From assembly GCA_029721435.1 (NCBI GenBank), contig CM056573.1, positions 7,105,001-7,169,000 of the forward strand: a stretch of 64,000 nucleotides of DNA, read 5' to 3'. Within the stretch, counting starts at the first letter, position 1. Each line of letters starts with the position of its first letter. Shown here in pieces: positions 1-13,514 of the stretch. The stretch comes from Gymnothorax reevesii. Its lineage: Eukaryota; Chordata; Actinopteri; Anguilliformes; Muraenidae. Below the pieces are notes generated by a model. The model had not been told where the DNA came from, made no database searches, and saw nothing but the letters and a program-made list of their open reading frames with translations. Made by a program: the position numbers and the translations under genes.

Positions 1-203
1 ATGTGTTCTATTTATTTTTTATTTATTCATTTTTTGTGCAGCACTTTGGTAAGCGTTGTGTTTTTAAAGTGTACTCTATATATAAAGTGGATTGGATTGG
101 AGTGCACATTAGCGCAAACTGGGACGGTGAGTTTGCAGTGCACGTACGCTCGGAGATGTTTCTCCCGAGCTCCTTTATTGAGTTTCATGGTTCTCCTCGG
201 CAG

Positions 204-3200
204 AGGAGTACCCCACTGCCCTGGACGACCGGAGCCCCTCGATCCCGGTGTGGCCGGCCCTGCCCCTGTCCAGCTGCCCTGTGCCCAGCATGCCCCCGGC
301 GGCCCTGCAGACTCTCCTGTCGGACCCCAGCCAGCCCCAGGCGCAGCTGCGCGTGGCGCGCGAGTGCCCCCAGAGCGCCAAGCCTCCCAGCGGCTCGCGG
401 TCCTGCGGGCGAACCTCCACCGGCTGCACCCACGCGGGGCAGGGCAGCGGCAACACCGCGAAGCAGCAGAAGATCTCCCGCCGGCGAGCGACCAACGGCT
501 GGCTGCCCGTCGGCCTGCCCATGGAGAAGGAGGTCTTCATTGTGGTGAGCACCCGGGCTTCCGTTTAGCGTTGGCTAGCAGTGGCTATACAGCGATTAGC
601 AGCGTCAAAAATGCAACCAGGGCACCCAGAGTATGCATACTTCTGCTGAAGCATTTGGAACGTTACTGCCATCTAGTGGAACTTGAGATGTGTGGCAGTT
701 ATTGTTCCAATATTCCTATCCCGTGATGGTGAGGAATCCAATCCAAAAATTCCTGGATCTGGATCACTCCCTAAATTGGAAATCACCTCTAGGATTGGCT
801 AACACCTCTAATGAAAATTTCATGAGAATTTGTCGTTAATTTTTCCGTACTGTTGTTTACAAACAAAAAAGACAAACTGACAGATATACTCACTAACTGA
901 AGGTACAACATAACCTTCTCCTTAGCACAGGTAAAATGCAACCTATTGGCTTTGTTCTTTTTTTTTTTTTTGTATTCTCTCTGTAAAATAGTTAACTGTG
1001 TCCTCTGTGATGAACTCCTGTAATTGCTACAAAGCTGGTTTATTGATTTCTGACCTATAGTAGTATAGCCACACAGTACTAGAGCACATTTCCAGGATCT
1101 GGAGGATTTTTCTTTTTAAATGAGGCCTTCTGCATGATTTTTGGCCTTCGTTTGCCTGTAGTGAGCTTTTCATTTGGGAACATCAAAAAGACTGAATGAA
1201 TTGGGAACATCAAAAAGACCAGAACAGGGTGGGCTTTCACCAGTACAACTGACTGAAAGCTGTAATTTCAGTTCCAGTGTGTTATGCTTTCTTTTCATTG
1301 TGCATGTGCAACCACTGATGTAATGAATGTGCAAATATACCTGTATTATCCAAACATGGGAGTGAGCCGGTGACTGTTTCTGAAAAGCTGGCACAAGTAT
1401 TACATTGAAGGCAGTTGGTAAAGTGCAGTTACTCGCAGAGCTGCCAGGCAGTAATGCAGAAGTGACCTATGCGGCTATAATGTGAGCGACTCGCCCTACT
1501 TAAACCCTTTTAAACCTGCTGTATTCCCCTGTGAATGTACTCCCAGTCAGTGTTGATGAATGGTCTAGAAAATAATAATGTGAGTAAAGCCCAATATTTA
1601 ATCCTTTTTTTCACCAGTTGTCCTCATAATTATTATTATTATTATAATACATTGACATTTAAGAAGTGAGCATTTCTCAGATGCTCATCCTTGCATGAAA
1701 TATAAATCAGTACAAAGAGCTGATGCAAAACCTTTTGAGTCGCACCCAGCTGCGGCCATTACTCGACAGCAAGGAGTATAAAGTCTTTAGTAACAATTCA
1801 GGTTGAGGAGGTATTTTTAGATGTGCTATACAGTGCTGTGAAAAAGTATTTGCCCCCTGTCCAATTTCTGTTTCTGCTTATTGGTCGCATTTAGATGTTT
1901 CAGATCATCACACTAATTTTAAAATAAGGCAAAGACGAAGTGGGTAAATACAAAGTGGCCATTTCTTTTATTGAGGGTAAAGTGTTCTTCAAAACACCCA
2001 TGTGAAAAAATAAATGCCCCCCAAAACCTGATAACTGGTTGTTCCATTTTTGGTGGCAACAACTGCAATCAAACATTTGTGATAACTGGCAATATGTGTT
2101 TTACTTTGCTGTGGAGGAATCTCACCACACTCTTCTTCGCAGAATTGTTTTAATTCGGCCGCATTTAATTCAGTCACATGGGAAGAAGCTGTGTGAATTA
2201 TAGTCGGAAGATGCTTGGTGGGAGTAGAAATGTTGCTGGAAGAGGCTGTGTGGTGAACCCAACGCTGATAAACCAAATTGGTGGCCTGTTTTTCAGGGGG
2301 AGGAGGAGACTGCCTTACGCAGGTGTTATGAGGGGGTCCAGAGGGACGGAGAGGTGATTCGGGTTCGAGATACCGTCCTACTGCGCTCTGGCCCCAGGAA
2401 AAAGTCTTTACCCTACGTGGCCAAGATATCTGCCTTCTGGGAAGACCCAGAAACAGGTGAGTTGATGACAGCGGCCAAGAAATAAACAAATACTGATGCC
2501 TGAACTGCTGACCCACAGTGAGATCAAAGCGGAACCAATGCTGAATCTTTACATCGATGAAAGCGTTTCAGATTTAATTAAATTAAGTTAAAAATGTATC
2601 TTGATTACTTGTTTACATACAGGGAAACCAGGAACTGCAACGAGCACCTAGACATTTTAACTCATAACTTTGGTTCTTTTTGCAGGCAGTTGAACTTGAC
2701 CACAAGTGGATCTTTATGAAGGTATTTTTGTGTCTATGTAATGCAAGCAAAAAAAAGACCAAATTTCAAATTTGTCAGTAAAACCGAGCAAATTATCGGT
2801 TACGGTTTAAGTGGATTTGGTCACTGACGTGAGAATTTTGCTTTTGAAGCAGTTTTTTTTTTTTTTTGCGTCACAAAAAATTTTGGTTACGAATCCGTCC
2901 TCTTTGCTTGCGAGTCAAAACGATTTGGTTTAGCAACAGTCCTCTTTGCTTACAAGTTAAAAAGCTTTGGTTATGAAACAGTTCTTTGCTTTCAAAATGG
3001 ATGGGACGAAATGGGCGGGACCTACGCCGACAAATGAGAGGAGAGCGGCTATTGGTGGGTTTAGCTTGGACTGACAGCATGGCTGTATACCCGCGCTGGT
3101 CCCTCCCTTCCACTGTAAGCGCTCTACGATGGAAAACTGAGTGTTGAACTGACGTTTCATGGAGATATGTTGACATTAATGTCCCTTTTTAATTGAATCG

Positions 3201-6200
3201 CCTTCGAATGCTGCGTGACACGATTTCACTGCCTGTGCCGGCTTGCAGATGTCATTAAATCTGTTGCGGTTGACATCTCTTTAAAAAATCAGCTTAGATG
3301 CTCGGCAGCAACTGCAGGAACAAACTTGGCTAGCTAACTGGCTACGTTTTTGCTGTTCGCTGACCTGTGACGTCAAGGCTGGAGTGTATCACAGAAGAGA
3401 CAAATAGACTTAATTATATATCGCCCACTTCATCGATGCCCTCAAGACCTGGCGACAAAGGCTAGCGAGCAGCAAAAATCTAGCTAGCTAGCTAGCTAGC
3501 CTAGTTGGTTGCTGCAGTTGATGTCTAGCATAAGCTGAGTTGTAAAGAGACATCGACATCTAAAGAGATGTCGACCCTGACAGATTCCTTGGCAATTAGA
3601 CTACAAGCCGGCATTTGAAGTGAAATCATGCCATGCTGAAAAAACGAACATTTAATGTCAACTTGCAGCCATGTAACCATACTTGTCAACCTTTTCGGGA
3701 TCACTCCTGAATTACCACCAGTTAATATCTGTGAAATCCTTTAAAAATCAGTGAGATTTTTAAAAGGTATTTTTTACATATTTTTTCATACATGAAATTA
3801 TAAATGGAGTGTGAAATTCTCATTTAAATAATTTAAATGCTTAAGCTTTCTATTCAAGTCTGACAATGAAAAACCTCAAAGCCTCATCCAGGAAAGTGAC
3901 ATCGGTCGTGCTGATATTATACACGGGCACGTGGGGGATCCTTTGCGCTCCACTTTGTGGCCATTTTGACCAAAATCACTTCTCTCTTACCCATAGCCTA
4001 TTCTTGTCAATCCAATCATATAACATGAGGGAGAGGGCTTGACGTATAGTAATAGCCAATGCAGTGAAGCCTGCCGTACGCATGATGAGCAGAAGCTCCG
4101 AAATGTGGTCCACTATGGCCAACGGCAGTTTTGTGCAGGGTTGGGTTCAATTACTTTTTTCAGTTACAGTTACTTTCTGGAAGTGTAAGTTCAATTACAC
4201 TTACAATTATTTTCGATAAAAAATTCAACTAAAATTAAATTACAATTACGAAAGTGATTGATTTCAATTAATGTAATTGTAAATGCAAAAATTAATTGAA
4301 CCCAACCCTGCTTTTCTGTCATGAGAAGAAGCATCTGGTTGTTGTTTGTTTACAGTGGTGTGTGTTCATGTGCTCTTTAAATGTTGTCAAAAAGAATACC
4401 TTCCAATAATTAATAACTTGCAATAATAAGTTGTTTTTCTGACTAGAGACCATCTGGAATTGAACCAGCCGCGATGACAGCAGGGTGCTTGCATGATGAA
4501 GGGCTGGATTAAAACATGTATAATGTTGCTAAACATTATCTGTCTCACCTATCATACTCATCTTCAAACTTAGTTTCATTTCTATCCCAGCTGGATGCGA
4601 TGTCTTAAGGTTGAATCAAAAACAGTCCGCATGTTATTGCGTTAACGCGGACAGACAAGGTATGATCCAATACCAGCTACGCCTCACAGCTGATTTTCTT
4701 CGTGCCTGGAATTAAATATCCAAATAAATTTATCTCTCTAAATTCATTATCTGCTTAATTGGAGGGAAATCCTAATGATTTGCGGGCATTTCGTATTAGT
4801 TGACATATATGCTTCATGCCATGCTTGTACAGTGTTTTCGCATTTAAAAAAATTTAAATTGGCGAGAGCCGCAATTTCCGCACCATTCAACCAGTTCACA
4901 GTTCACACACTCTCTCATTTCAAAAACTCAATTTTTGTACTAAATACGGAGAAACCATTGGGGTTGATATGAATGATATAACATTTAGTTCGATGCTCAT
5001 TTTCAGCTGGAAAGCGCCTACAGTGGAAGTGAGGAAGGATGTGTGTGTGTGTGCGTGCGCAGCCTTGCTGTCAGTCCAAACCAAACCCACCAATAGCTGC
5101 TCTCCTGTCATATGTCAGCGTAGGTCCCGCCCATTTCCTTTCATTCAATTGAAAGCAAACAGAACTGTATCGCAACCAAAAACTTTTTTTGAAGCAAGTC
5201 TGCTTCAAAAGCAAAATTCTCTCGTCTGTAACCAAATCCACTTAAACTGTAACCAATACTTTGGTTGTTTTTACTTACAAATTGGAAATATGGTTTCAAA
5301 ACAGTTTTTTTCTGCTTGCATGATAGACTCAAAAATACCTGCATGGATCTTACAGCAAAATTATGATTCAAAACATACCTGAAAACTAACTGAGAAAATG
5401 GTAATGGACCACAAATTAGCAGAATTTGTTTTTGTTTGTGTTTCATTTTGATGTGAATGATTTTATCTTTCACTTAAAATATATTTGAAATACAGTCATT
5501 TCTTTTCAGGGAACACCAAGAATACTACAAAAATGGCGATCTTGTTTGATCTTTCCCTTGGATTTTAATGGTTCTTGATGCCTTGTATCACTGCTGGTTA
5601 GAATTCTAGTTCTGGCCTGAATGAATAATATAAATGATAAACTTTTTTTTAAACCTCATGAAGGGCTTTGGAAACAAGTTATTTATTTTTACAACTTTGC
5701 CTATGCTGTTATTATACCTCTGCCAGGAGGTAATGTTTTCACTGGAGTTTGTTTTTTTGTCGTCCAGTCTGGAAGCGTCTCTGTGAGAAGTTCTCACTTT
5801 TGTGTGATCCTGTCATCAAGGCCAAGGTCCACGTCATCAGAAAGATCAAAAATGGATTTTGGTCATTTTTTGGTCCAAAAATGGATAGCGTCAAACTTTG
5901 ATGTTTATTTTTTTTTAAACGCCACGTTTGGCTATATAAAGAAATAACACTGCCCTGCATTTTGAAACTTTTTCTCTGCTGATTTGATAAACTGTGTTGA
6001 TTTTATATATTTCTAAGGCGCTGATTTCAAATTTGCCCTTAGAAATTTGTGTATCACGTCAGGTTTTTTGACGAATCGCAAATTCTTTTCTTCATATTCA
6101 TGTATCTAACAATACACAATGATACATGAAAGCAGAATGACAGTTAGATTTTAAGCATTCTGCAAGACGTAATAAAACAAAATGCAGATTACCTAAGGAT

Positions 6201-8762
6201 TAAATTTTCTTTTCTTTCATTTATGGGAATAATTTCGTTCGGGGCAGTCTCTCTGTAGGCACCAACGATAATTTAGGCGAAAAGGGGATTGGCATAGGCT
6301 ACTTGGGGTGTGGTTATTTTCCATGATGATGCAACACTTTGTGGTGGTGATTTGGAGTGTTTAATTCATGAGAAACAGCAGGGACTTACTATTCTTGAAC
6401 CGGATTTTTGTTATAACAAGGGCAGTGATTTGTGACAAAACCTGACATGATGGCCAAAAACTCATGTGATATTTGGAATCGCCGCCCCAGAATTACTTAA
6501 AATCAGGTATCAGCTCTCACTCAGCAAATTTCATGCAGGGCAGTGTAATCAAAGAGGTCAAGGAGCAGTAGACCACTATTGCTGAACAGCTATGGGAATT
6601 TCATCATCCGTGCTGGCGTTGGACCCTGACCGTATGAAAGCCCCAGCAGAAAAAGAATTATGAGCGTGCTCAGCAATTATTATTTCAAAGGGTGGTTATC
6701 TGGGTGAATTTAAGATTTTGCAAATTTTTGAAGGTAGAAAACAGAAGTGAAGACCAGTTAGTTCACTAGAAAATGTGGGTTTGCTCAAATTTTTGACCTG
6801 TGTGCTATTGTAGCTTTATAAATACAGCTGTCAATAGAATAGTTTAACCCATTAAGACCCAAGGCACCCTCTGAAGACTCATTCTAAAACTGAAAGCATT
6901 GTTAGAAAATGACTGGCTTACACAGGAGGGTTTTCTGAAGACTTCATAGGATTGTCTACTGTCACAAACACCTTTATTTCTCAGGTTAGATAGAAACGTG
7001 AAGTAAAAACCAGTTTGCAGTTTGGTTTTGACAGACATAGAGCCAGTCTTTCTTGAATGTTCTCTCAAAACAAAGAAGCTGCGAAGGGTTAGAGATTGCG
7101 ATTTTTTATGGGAGTAGTCACACCAGAGCCCGTATTCATAGAACATTTCAAAGTAGAAGAGCACCTCACCTCTGCCATGGCATTATCCTTGAACATGAGT
7201 GTTAAACAGCACCATCTTTACACGCATAGAAATTCTTTTGGATCCTTGATCAATAACATGCGTCGGATCCTCACCGAAATGTAATCACTTCCTTCTCAGC
7301 ACACACTTCCTTCTGTCAGTACACAAGATTTCATTGACATCCATCCATAACTTGTTGAGATATCTCGTTAACTGAAAAACTAACAAATTAACTAACAAAC
7401 AAATGCCAGTGAAAAAGTATAATCTCCTGGTGGGGGTGAAACTGGATCTGGGATCAGTTCTGCTTTTTGATCCTAATAAGTAAGGCTGTGTTAAGGAGCT
7501 CGGTGGGCTGATCCTGGGACTGTTCTTCAGTGAGAGGTTTTGAGGAGCTTCATCACAAATCTTTTTTATTTCTCTGAATTAATGAGTTTTGCTGTTGATT
7601 TCCACAGGAGAGATGATGATGAGCTTGTTCTGGTACTACAGACCCGAACACACACAGGGAGGCCGCAATCCCAGCATGCACTGTGAGGTGAGTTTCCCCA
7701 TTGGAACTACCGCCGTCAGAATTTTCACCACTGGAAAATTAGTCATTGAGGTTGCCTTTTTGCTCCAAAGCAGACTTGTGCCTTCCCAAATGGCCTTTTG
7801 AGTATATCCCGTTACTCTTTGGAGATGCGGCTCTTGTGTATATTACCCATTTTGTGTTCTGCACAATTGTGGGTTGCAAGATGTAAGGGGCGTGCTGGAG
7901 GAATTCAATTCAGTTCAGTTTTATTTACATAGAACTCAGAAAACTCTGCAAATGTAGCTGAATTAAAACAATTCTGCAGAGAAGGGTGGGCCAAAGTTCC
8001 TCCACAGCGATGTGAAAGACTCATTACCAGTTGGTCACAAATGTCTGATAGCAAGTGCTGCTACCCAGGGTGGCACAACCAGTTATTAGTTTTGTTTTGC
8101 AAAAGAAATCTGAAAATGAAATGTGGGGTTACTGTGTTCCATAAATATGATGATCTTTTCTGTGGTGGATGTAGGTCACTTGGAGTGTGTTTTACTTTTC
8201 TGTGAGTGATCTGCTTCAGTGAAATGTGTTGATCCTCTGCCTTCTCTTAACAGAATGAGATTTTCGCATCTCGGCATCAGGATGAGAACAGTGTGGCCTG
8301 TATCGAAGACAAGTGCTACGTGTTGACATTAGCACAGTACTGTAGGTAAGGAAGGTCTGCTTCTAGTGTGTGAGTGGAAGTAAATGACATGTATGCGTTG
8401 TAATTGAATATTGCTTCCAAACCTTGTGACATATTAAGGAATTTATGCCGCAGGTTGAAAGCAGAAAAACAAATGAGGATCCTCCTGTTCCGTATAAAAG
8501 TTTCAGAGCTCAGTTGTGTTAGCTGTGGTGTAAAGTTTGCTCTCCGCCTGAGTGTTTTCGGGGTATTTTTTTCAGATTTTGTGCCTTGGTGAAGCGTCGC
8601 CGGGAGGGTCTTCCCGAAAGTGCCCCGGTGGTACCGCCCTCCCCAGAATACGCCATCCCGCCGCACCGCCGCGTGCCTGCCAACATCGACCCGGACCTGG
8701 TGTTCCTCTGTCGCCACGTGTACGACTTCCGCTACGGACGAATCCTGAAGAACCTGCAGTAG
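204..8762 (+). CDS. bahd1: bahd1, C-terminal five exons (BAH domain protein), 5' end outside window
   Basis: BAHD1 is a nuclear heterochromatin factor whose C-terminal BAH domain reads H3K27me3 and supports gene silencing. Coding exons with GT-AG borders are 204-544, 2297-2456, 7608-7687, 8254-8345 and 8576-8762 (TAG at 8760-8762). They join in phase to 285 complete codons, plus a split codon at the 5' border. The first exon ends in [16 protein letters not shown], which begins the BAH domain. Exon 2 gives the [13 protein letters not shown] block, exon 3 [14 protein letters not shown] (the Trp/Tyr here probably form the methyl-lysine cage), exon 4 [17 protein letters not shown], and exon 5 ends in [19 protein letters not shown]. 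These blocks match human BAHD1 as remembered. The N-terminal Pro-rich part and start codon lie upstream of the window. Intron 2 (5.1 kb) is swollen by transposons. Exon 2 begins about 110 bp after a Tc1 remnant. Confidence 0.95.
1829..2185 (-). mobile_element. Tc1-like transposon remnant (TIR plus transposase C-terminus)
   Basis: At 1831 the sequence CAGTGCTGTGAAAAAGTATT begins, followed by TGCCCCCT. This is the characteristic terminal repeat of a common fish Tc1 lineage. Further in, the minus strand (about 2180 to 2018) encodes a transposase C-terminus with [17 protein letters not shown] and [15 protein letters not shown]. Tc1 elements carry this segment just after the last catalytic Glu. 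The rest of the transposase and the other TIR are missing, so this is a dead truncated copy. It lies in bahd1 intron 1, about 110 bp before the exon 2 acceptor. Confidence 0.85.
2700..5360. mobile_element. Non-autonomous DNA element with long inverted arms in bahd1 intron 2
   Basis: About 2708-3180 and 4967-5352 are inverted copies of each other with many substitutions. Shared blocks include GCTTTTGAAGCAG, GGATTTGG, AATGGGCGG, GACCTACGC, GGCTATTGGTGGGTTT (one substitution in the other copy) and GGACTGACAGCA. The spacer of about 1.8 kb has no recognisable transposase. The left arm also carries a short tandem repeat (about 2870-3000) with units of about 47 bp built around TTTGGTTAYGAA and CTTTGCTT. 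Long-arm inverted repeats without a coding core suggest a non-autonomous DNA transposon. I cannot name the superfamily because the exact ends are unclear. Confidence 0.65.
3477..3502. repeat. (CTAG)n microsatellite
   Basis: A short tandem run of CTAG units lies inside the spacer of the surrounding inverted-repeat element. CTAG runs are self-complementary. Confidence 0.8.
5714..7440. mobile_element. Element with short terminal inverted repeats in bahd1 intron 2
   Basis: The left end reads TACCTCTGCCAGGAGGTAAT, then GTTTTCACTGG and GTTTGTTT. The right end, read on the minus strand, gives CACCAGGAGATTATA, TTTTTCACTGG and CATTTGTTTGTTAG. The two are therefore inverted copies about 1.7 kb apart. 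The family resembles a repeat common in fish genomes that contains CCAGGAGGTAATGTTTTCRCTGG. No transposase is visible between the ends. Alternatively, two independent copies of one short repeat landed in opposite orientation. Confidence 0.5.
7902..7936. repeat. Short interspersed repeat fragment
   Basis: The stretch with TTCAGTTTTATTTACATAGA resembles the widespread fish repeat segment TTCAATTTTATTTATATAGC, probably a LINE or SINE tail. It lies in bahd1 intron 3. Confidence 0.4.
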
Positions 8763-11700
8763 AGTTCTGGCACCAGGGGGTCACCACGGGGTTAAAGTCG
8801 TGAGAGAGAGCGAGAGCGAGAGAAGGGGATCCGGCTGAGGAGAGAGCCGATGAATTTACTGAACAAACACGAGCCAGCAGGCAGGTTTAAAATCTGATGC
8901 AGGCGCTTTTAAGGGGGGATCCGAGATCCAAAAATGCTCTCCCCCAGTTACTTCCTGACGGAGGGACGGCCAGGGCACTTAACCCCGCCCCCGAACCCCC
9001 CACCCCACCCCCACCCCCGAACACGATCTCTCGAGAGATCGGCCTGCCGTGGCCGAAGTCAGCCTCGAGAAGGGTTGACAGACCTTGATGCACAACATAT
9101 CAATGATATGAAATTAAAATGACTAGACAAGAGACTATTTTACTGACAGAAAAAAAATTCCATGTTAATGCAACCATTTGATGATCTATTATTATATATA
9201 TTTTTTTCAGTCTCTGCTGAAGGTAACCATGAGTGTTTTTTTCCTGTGTTTATACAGTAATGTATAGTAGGTGGTAGTCTCTATCAAGAGCAGTTATTCC
9301 ACAATCAGGTGCAATTAGGGTAATTTCAAACGGAGATGCCATCTCTTGAGGCGTGAAACCACCCCTATTTGCCCGAGTGTATAAAGGTGATATTTTCACT
9401 TCTCTGTGAAGTCTTCAGAAGCAGAAGAAGGTTATTTATTTTTTTAAAAGTTCACTAAGAACTATTTAAGCCTGAAGTATAAGTATATGCTATCGAGAGG
9501 AAACGATTTTGTCGCGAGCAGAGTATGCGTTTCTTCGTCGCCCAGATGATGGTCAACACTGGTCCACTGTCTCCATAGTAACAGTGAAAGGACATAAAGG
9601 AAATGGCCTTTAAAGTTAAACGGGAGGACCAAGTATCCCAGGGTTCTCTGGGTTGCCCCCAACTGGAGCGGGTATCCCCCCCCACCCCTTCACACCTGTG
9701 AATTGACCAATGAGAGGGAGGCGTTAATATAAACGCTCGACCCCACTGTTACCCATGACTTGCCTTATGCCTTGCTGGTAGAGATTTAGGCTCCACCCTT
9801 CCCTTCAAGCCCCGCCTACCCAAGTCCCCCACCTCAAGATTAAACCAAAGGATGTCACCAATCAGAGCCCTGATCTTCACACCCTCCCTCCCGCCCACCT
9901 CCCACCAGCCTCCGCTATCTGTCCCTCCCTCTCCATTGTTAGTTTGCACTAATTAATTTGATGTTTTATTAGATGAGATTTTATGATTGTGTTTTAGGCT
10001 TTACCCGCTACTAATATTATACGGGAAAATGCTGCGTATTTATGTTGTTTAATTACAGAAAAGAAGGAACTGTCGTCACATCCGGGGGTTACCGGACGAT
10101 CCCGGGGTCTGCTTTTGAACACACAACGACACAAAAACACACACACACACACACACACACACGCACGCACACACACAGCTGCGCTCACAGACGAGCTTAA
10201 ACGTGACATTGTTCTGTGAGGTGCCTCAGTAAGCTGTCGTATATCTGTCTGCTGTAGAACGAAAGGCCAGTTCCCTCACTGGAAAACCACAGATATAAAC
10301 AGCATGTTGATTTTAGCACCGTCACTCCTAACGTGAAACCGCTAATGCAGTGGGCTCTCTGTGCCTCTCTGTAGCAGGATTTGTGGATTCTCCTTGATGT
10401 CTCTTTTTAAGACTGTTGAGGGTGCGTTTTCATTGGTCGTTATTCCTTCTCATTGGAGATTTTTGTTTTTTTTTTTTTTTAATACAAATGTCAGTCCTGT
10501 ATAACTGTAACTTTCAATTTTTCTTTTTTTGTTTTTGCCTCCAATTCTTGGGAAGGAATTTTACTGTTTCAGGCGACAGTCCTGAAGATACCTTGCTGTG
10601 TCTGAAGTTTTGTAGACAGTTGGGTGATCTGGTTCGGATTTAAGCACTAATATCAAACTGCAGAATTTCCCTGAAGTTCTTCATGTGCCCCGTACAATGA
10701 GCTCATGATGCTTTTAATCCATTTCACACTGCAGCTCTCTCTCCTCTGAATTCCTCCAGAGGCTCAACTGTCTTTGGAAAAGAGCATAGGAAGGAAATTC
10801 CCTTCTGAATTTCTTTATGATGAATCACAAAGCAACAGAAATTAAAATGTTAATTATTTGGGCTGGAATGGTTCCCCCCCCATTCTGCCAGATGAAATTT
10901 TCAGGACGACTCCATGTATAAATTTTGCTGATTTGTACACCATTTAATATTTTTGCCTTGGCGTATTTATTCCCAGAAAAACGGTACCATACCGTTCAAT
11001 TCCCGCCTCAGTGCTGACTGTACATCTGCAAGTATTACCGCAGGTAGAGAGAGAACAGAATGAGACCATTGTATGGGATGCGTGGATCATCGACTTGGCT
11101 AAAACACAGCTAGTTTTTTGTAATATTTCTTGAAGGCCTGCTCAATCATTGTATTGCTAAAACAAACATTTGCACCTGATGGTTGCTTGGTGATCTTTGC
11201 TGCGATTAGATTATTCTTCCGGAAAGATCTGGCAGCAGGGTCCCTATCTGTCCTCGCTTAATGCTGCCATTTTGGATTGATCATAATCAGTTGTCTTGCT
11301 CATGTTCTGACTATTCGCTTGCGATTTCAAATGCCGTAGATGTCTGTGGAAGCTTGGGGATTGCACTGTGTGCTTAACAAATCTTACACTCTGCCATCCT
11401 TCGACGACTGTGACCGCACTCTCATTAGCTGACTGAAGCTCTCACCCACTGGCCATTGTCCTTTCCTGAGGAACTGGTGTTTTCCATTATAGAAAATACA
11501 GGGTTTTTTTTTTTTCAGATACGCTGGTGATTTAACGTGGTACAGAACCTGGTGTCGTCGGTTGCATGAAAGATGGTGAAAATTGGACCCGCTACACAAA
11601 AGAAAGTGTATTATGAGTTTTAACTGCTGTTGATAAAATGCAGAATCTCTCCCTGCCCGGGTAGATATCGTCATAATCCATTTTATTTGAAATGTTCTGA

Positions 11701-13514
11701 ACTGTAATTAATTTGAATCAGCCTGATGCCAATTGTAAACAGACAGTAATGGTCAGACATTGATGTACCAAAAAAAAAGGAAGGAGGGAAGGAGTATTAG
11801 ATTTAATTCAGTACAAGCCACACTCTTGAATTCCTAGTTCTGATGATTTGTATATATTTCATCTCTGAGTACCGGGCATTCTTGGAAATAAGAAGGCAAT
11901 TATAGCACAGCGCGTTTGTATTATTTAAGACAGACCTGTGTATTATAAGAAAAATCTTTAAATTGAATAAATAATATATGAGTTTCAAGTACACTTCTCT
12001 TGGCGTATGTGATTTGATGTTGCAAGATGTTAAAGGTGTTGGAAATGGCCTCTTGTCGCATGTTAATGCGCTCCGAATGTATTCTTTGTGAAGTTACTTT
12101 TGCATCTCAGATTTCCATGCCGAAAACTTTGCCCCACATGGCATTCCGGTCAGGCACTTGCCAGGTGTGCTGCATTTTGGTGAGACATCCAGCTTTCGCT
12201 GAGAGAGGGAAGGGGGATTCAGACTACAGGTCTGTGCAGAATGGATCGCGCACCAGGTGCTGTAATTCATCAGGCTGCTTCTGCCTAACTCAACCAGCTG
12301 TGCATGAATTTTCTGTATTTATGAATCATCGTCTTGTTTTTGAGCACGAAATTGCTTTCAAATATCATCGTTTTTTCATGATCGGTCAAGTTTAATTTGT
12401 AATGCACAGCATTCTTCGCATTGTGCGAATATTTGCTCCAAAGACCTATGTACTAAAGACGGGCAGAAATGTTAGTCTGTGATTCTCATTAATTCTCACA
12501 AGTATGAATCATGGATAACGCCAACAATAATTTGAGCTTGTACTTGTAAAGAAGTTACAATGTTTTCTTTTTGAAAGGCCTAAATTAAATTCTTCAATAG
12601 GCCAATTGTCATTTTCATAAGTAAAAAATTTAGCAGTGATATTTCTTGGATTCATTGATTTGATTGTCATAGTAGTAACAAATTAGCCCCTAATAGTGCA
12701 GAATTTTTGATCATGATTATCTTTCATCAATTTGGTTCTGAATGTATGGTAAGGCATGGGACAAAAATGTTTCCCTTTCCAGGAAAAATTATGTTTGTTA
12801 TATACACAATTATTGTTTTGTATTGTGTACTTACATGAGTAGTATGCTTCAGTTTTCAATCAATCAAACTTAATTCTCGGGAATTCATGCCTAGACTGCA
12901 GCTTGGTGTTTTACATAACATAATGTAGGACAAGACATACAGGAAATCAAATGACAGCAAAAACACAAGAAACATTTAAAAAACACTCTCAATGGTGAAT
13001 TATAATGCCTGGATAATTTTAAAAACTTAGCTGAAAAGCTTGGGTGAAGACATGAATTTGGAGAATTCTCTGAAATATGTCCCCACACACTGTATCAGTG
13101 TAAGTGAAAATGTATGCCAAATTATACTGCCAAGGAGAGTAATATACTGGCTGAACCACGCTGGGTCTTTTGGAATAACTGGAGTAATGTTGCTATTCCC
13201 GCTCCAATTTTATACCACTGCGATAAGGCTTGTTCACATTTTCTCTCCAGTCGAAATGACTCATCATGTCAGATTAATTTGGCTGGTGGTTAATCTGCTA
13301 CTGTGGAATGCAGGTTCCTCTCCAAGCTTTCCAAACGAAACATGGATCATGAGACGAGTGCTTTGAGTTACGAGTGTTTAAGCTAAAGTTGTGCTTTGTT
13401 CATGAATTCTGGGACAAGGGACTGTTACTTGTGTGCAGCATACTGACATTCAATGCAAACTCATCTGCTGCATTAAGTCTTGCTCATATTCATGTCGGTC
13501 TATCTGCTACACGC
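8763..13514. other. Intergenic region and likely bahd1 3' UTR; no gene seen
   Basis: The part just after the bahd1 stop codon is probably 3' UTR: a GA-rich stretch at 8800-8830, a C-rich stretch at 8980-9020 and a possible ATTAAA-type signal near 9113. A CA-repeat lies at 10133-10180 and a C-rich stretch around 9670-9940. Beyond that I find no exon with splice sites and no family match. chst14, a single-exon neighbour of bahd1 in mammals, would show as a long open frame and is absent. Confidence 0.6.
10133..10180. repeat. (CA)n microsatellite
   Basis: A run of CA dinucleotides with a few CG interruptions, directly visible in the sequence. Confidence 0.95.

Noticed and set aside
1..726. 241-codon plus-strand open frame at the window start
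   Set aside because: It overlaps the first bahd1 exon in the wrong frame. The correct frame ([11 protein letters not shown]... to MEKEVFIV) matches BAHD1 and has clean splice borders.
12027..13366. Open frames of 108 and 122 codons between bahd1 and ccdc32
   Set aside because: No family match, no splice context and AT-rich composition. Treated as chance.
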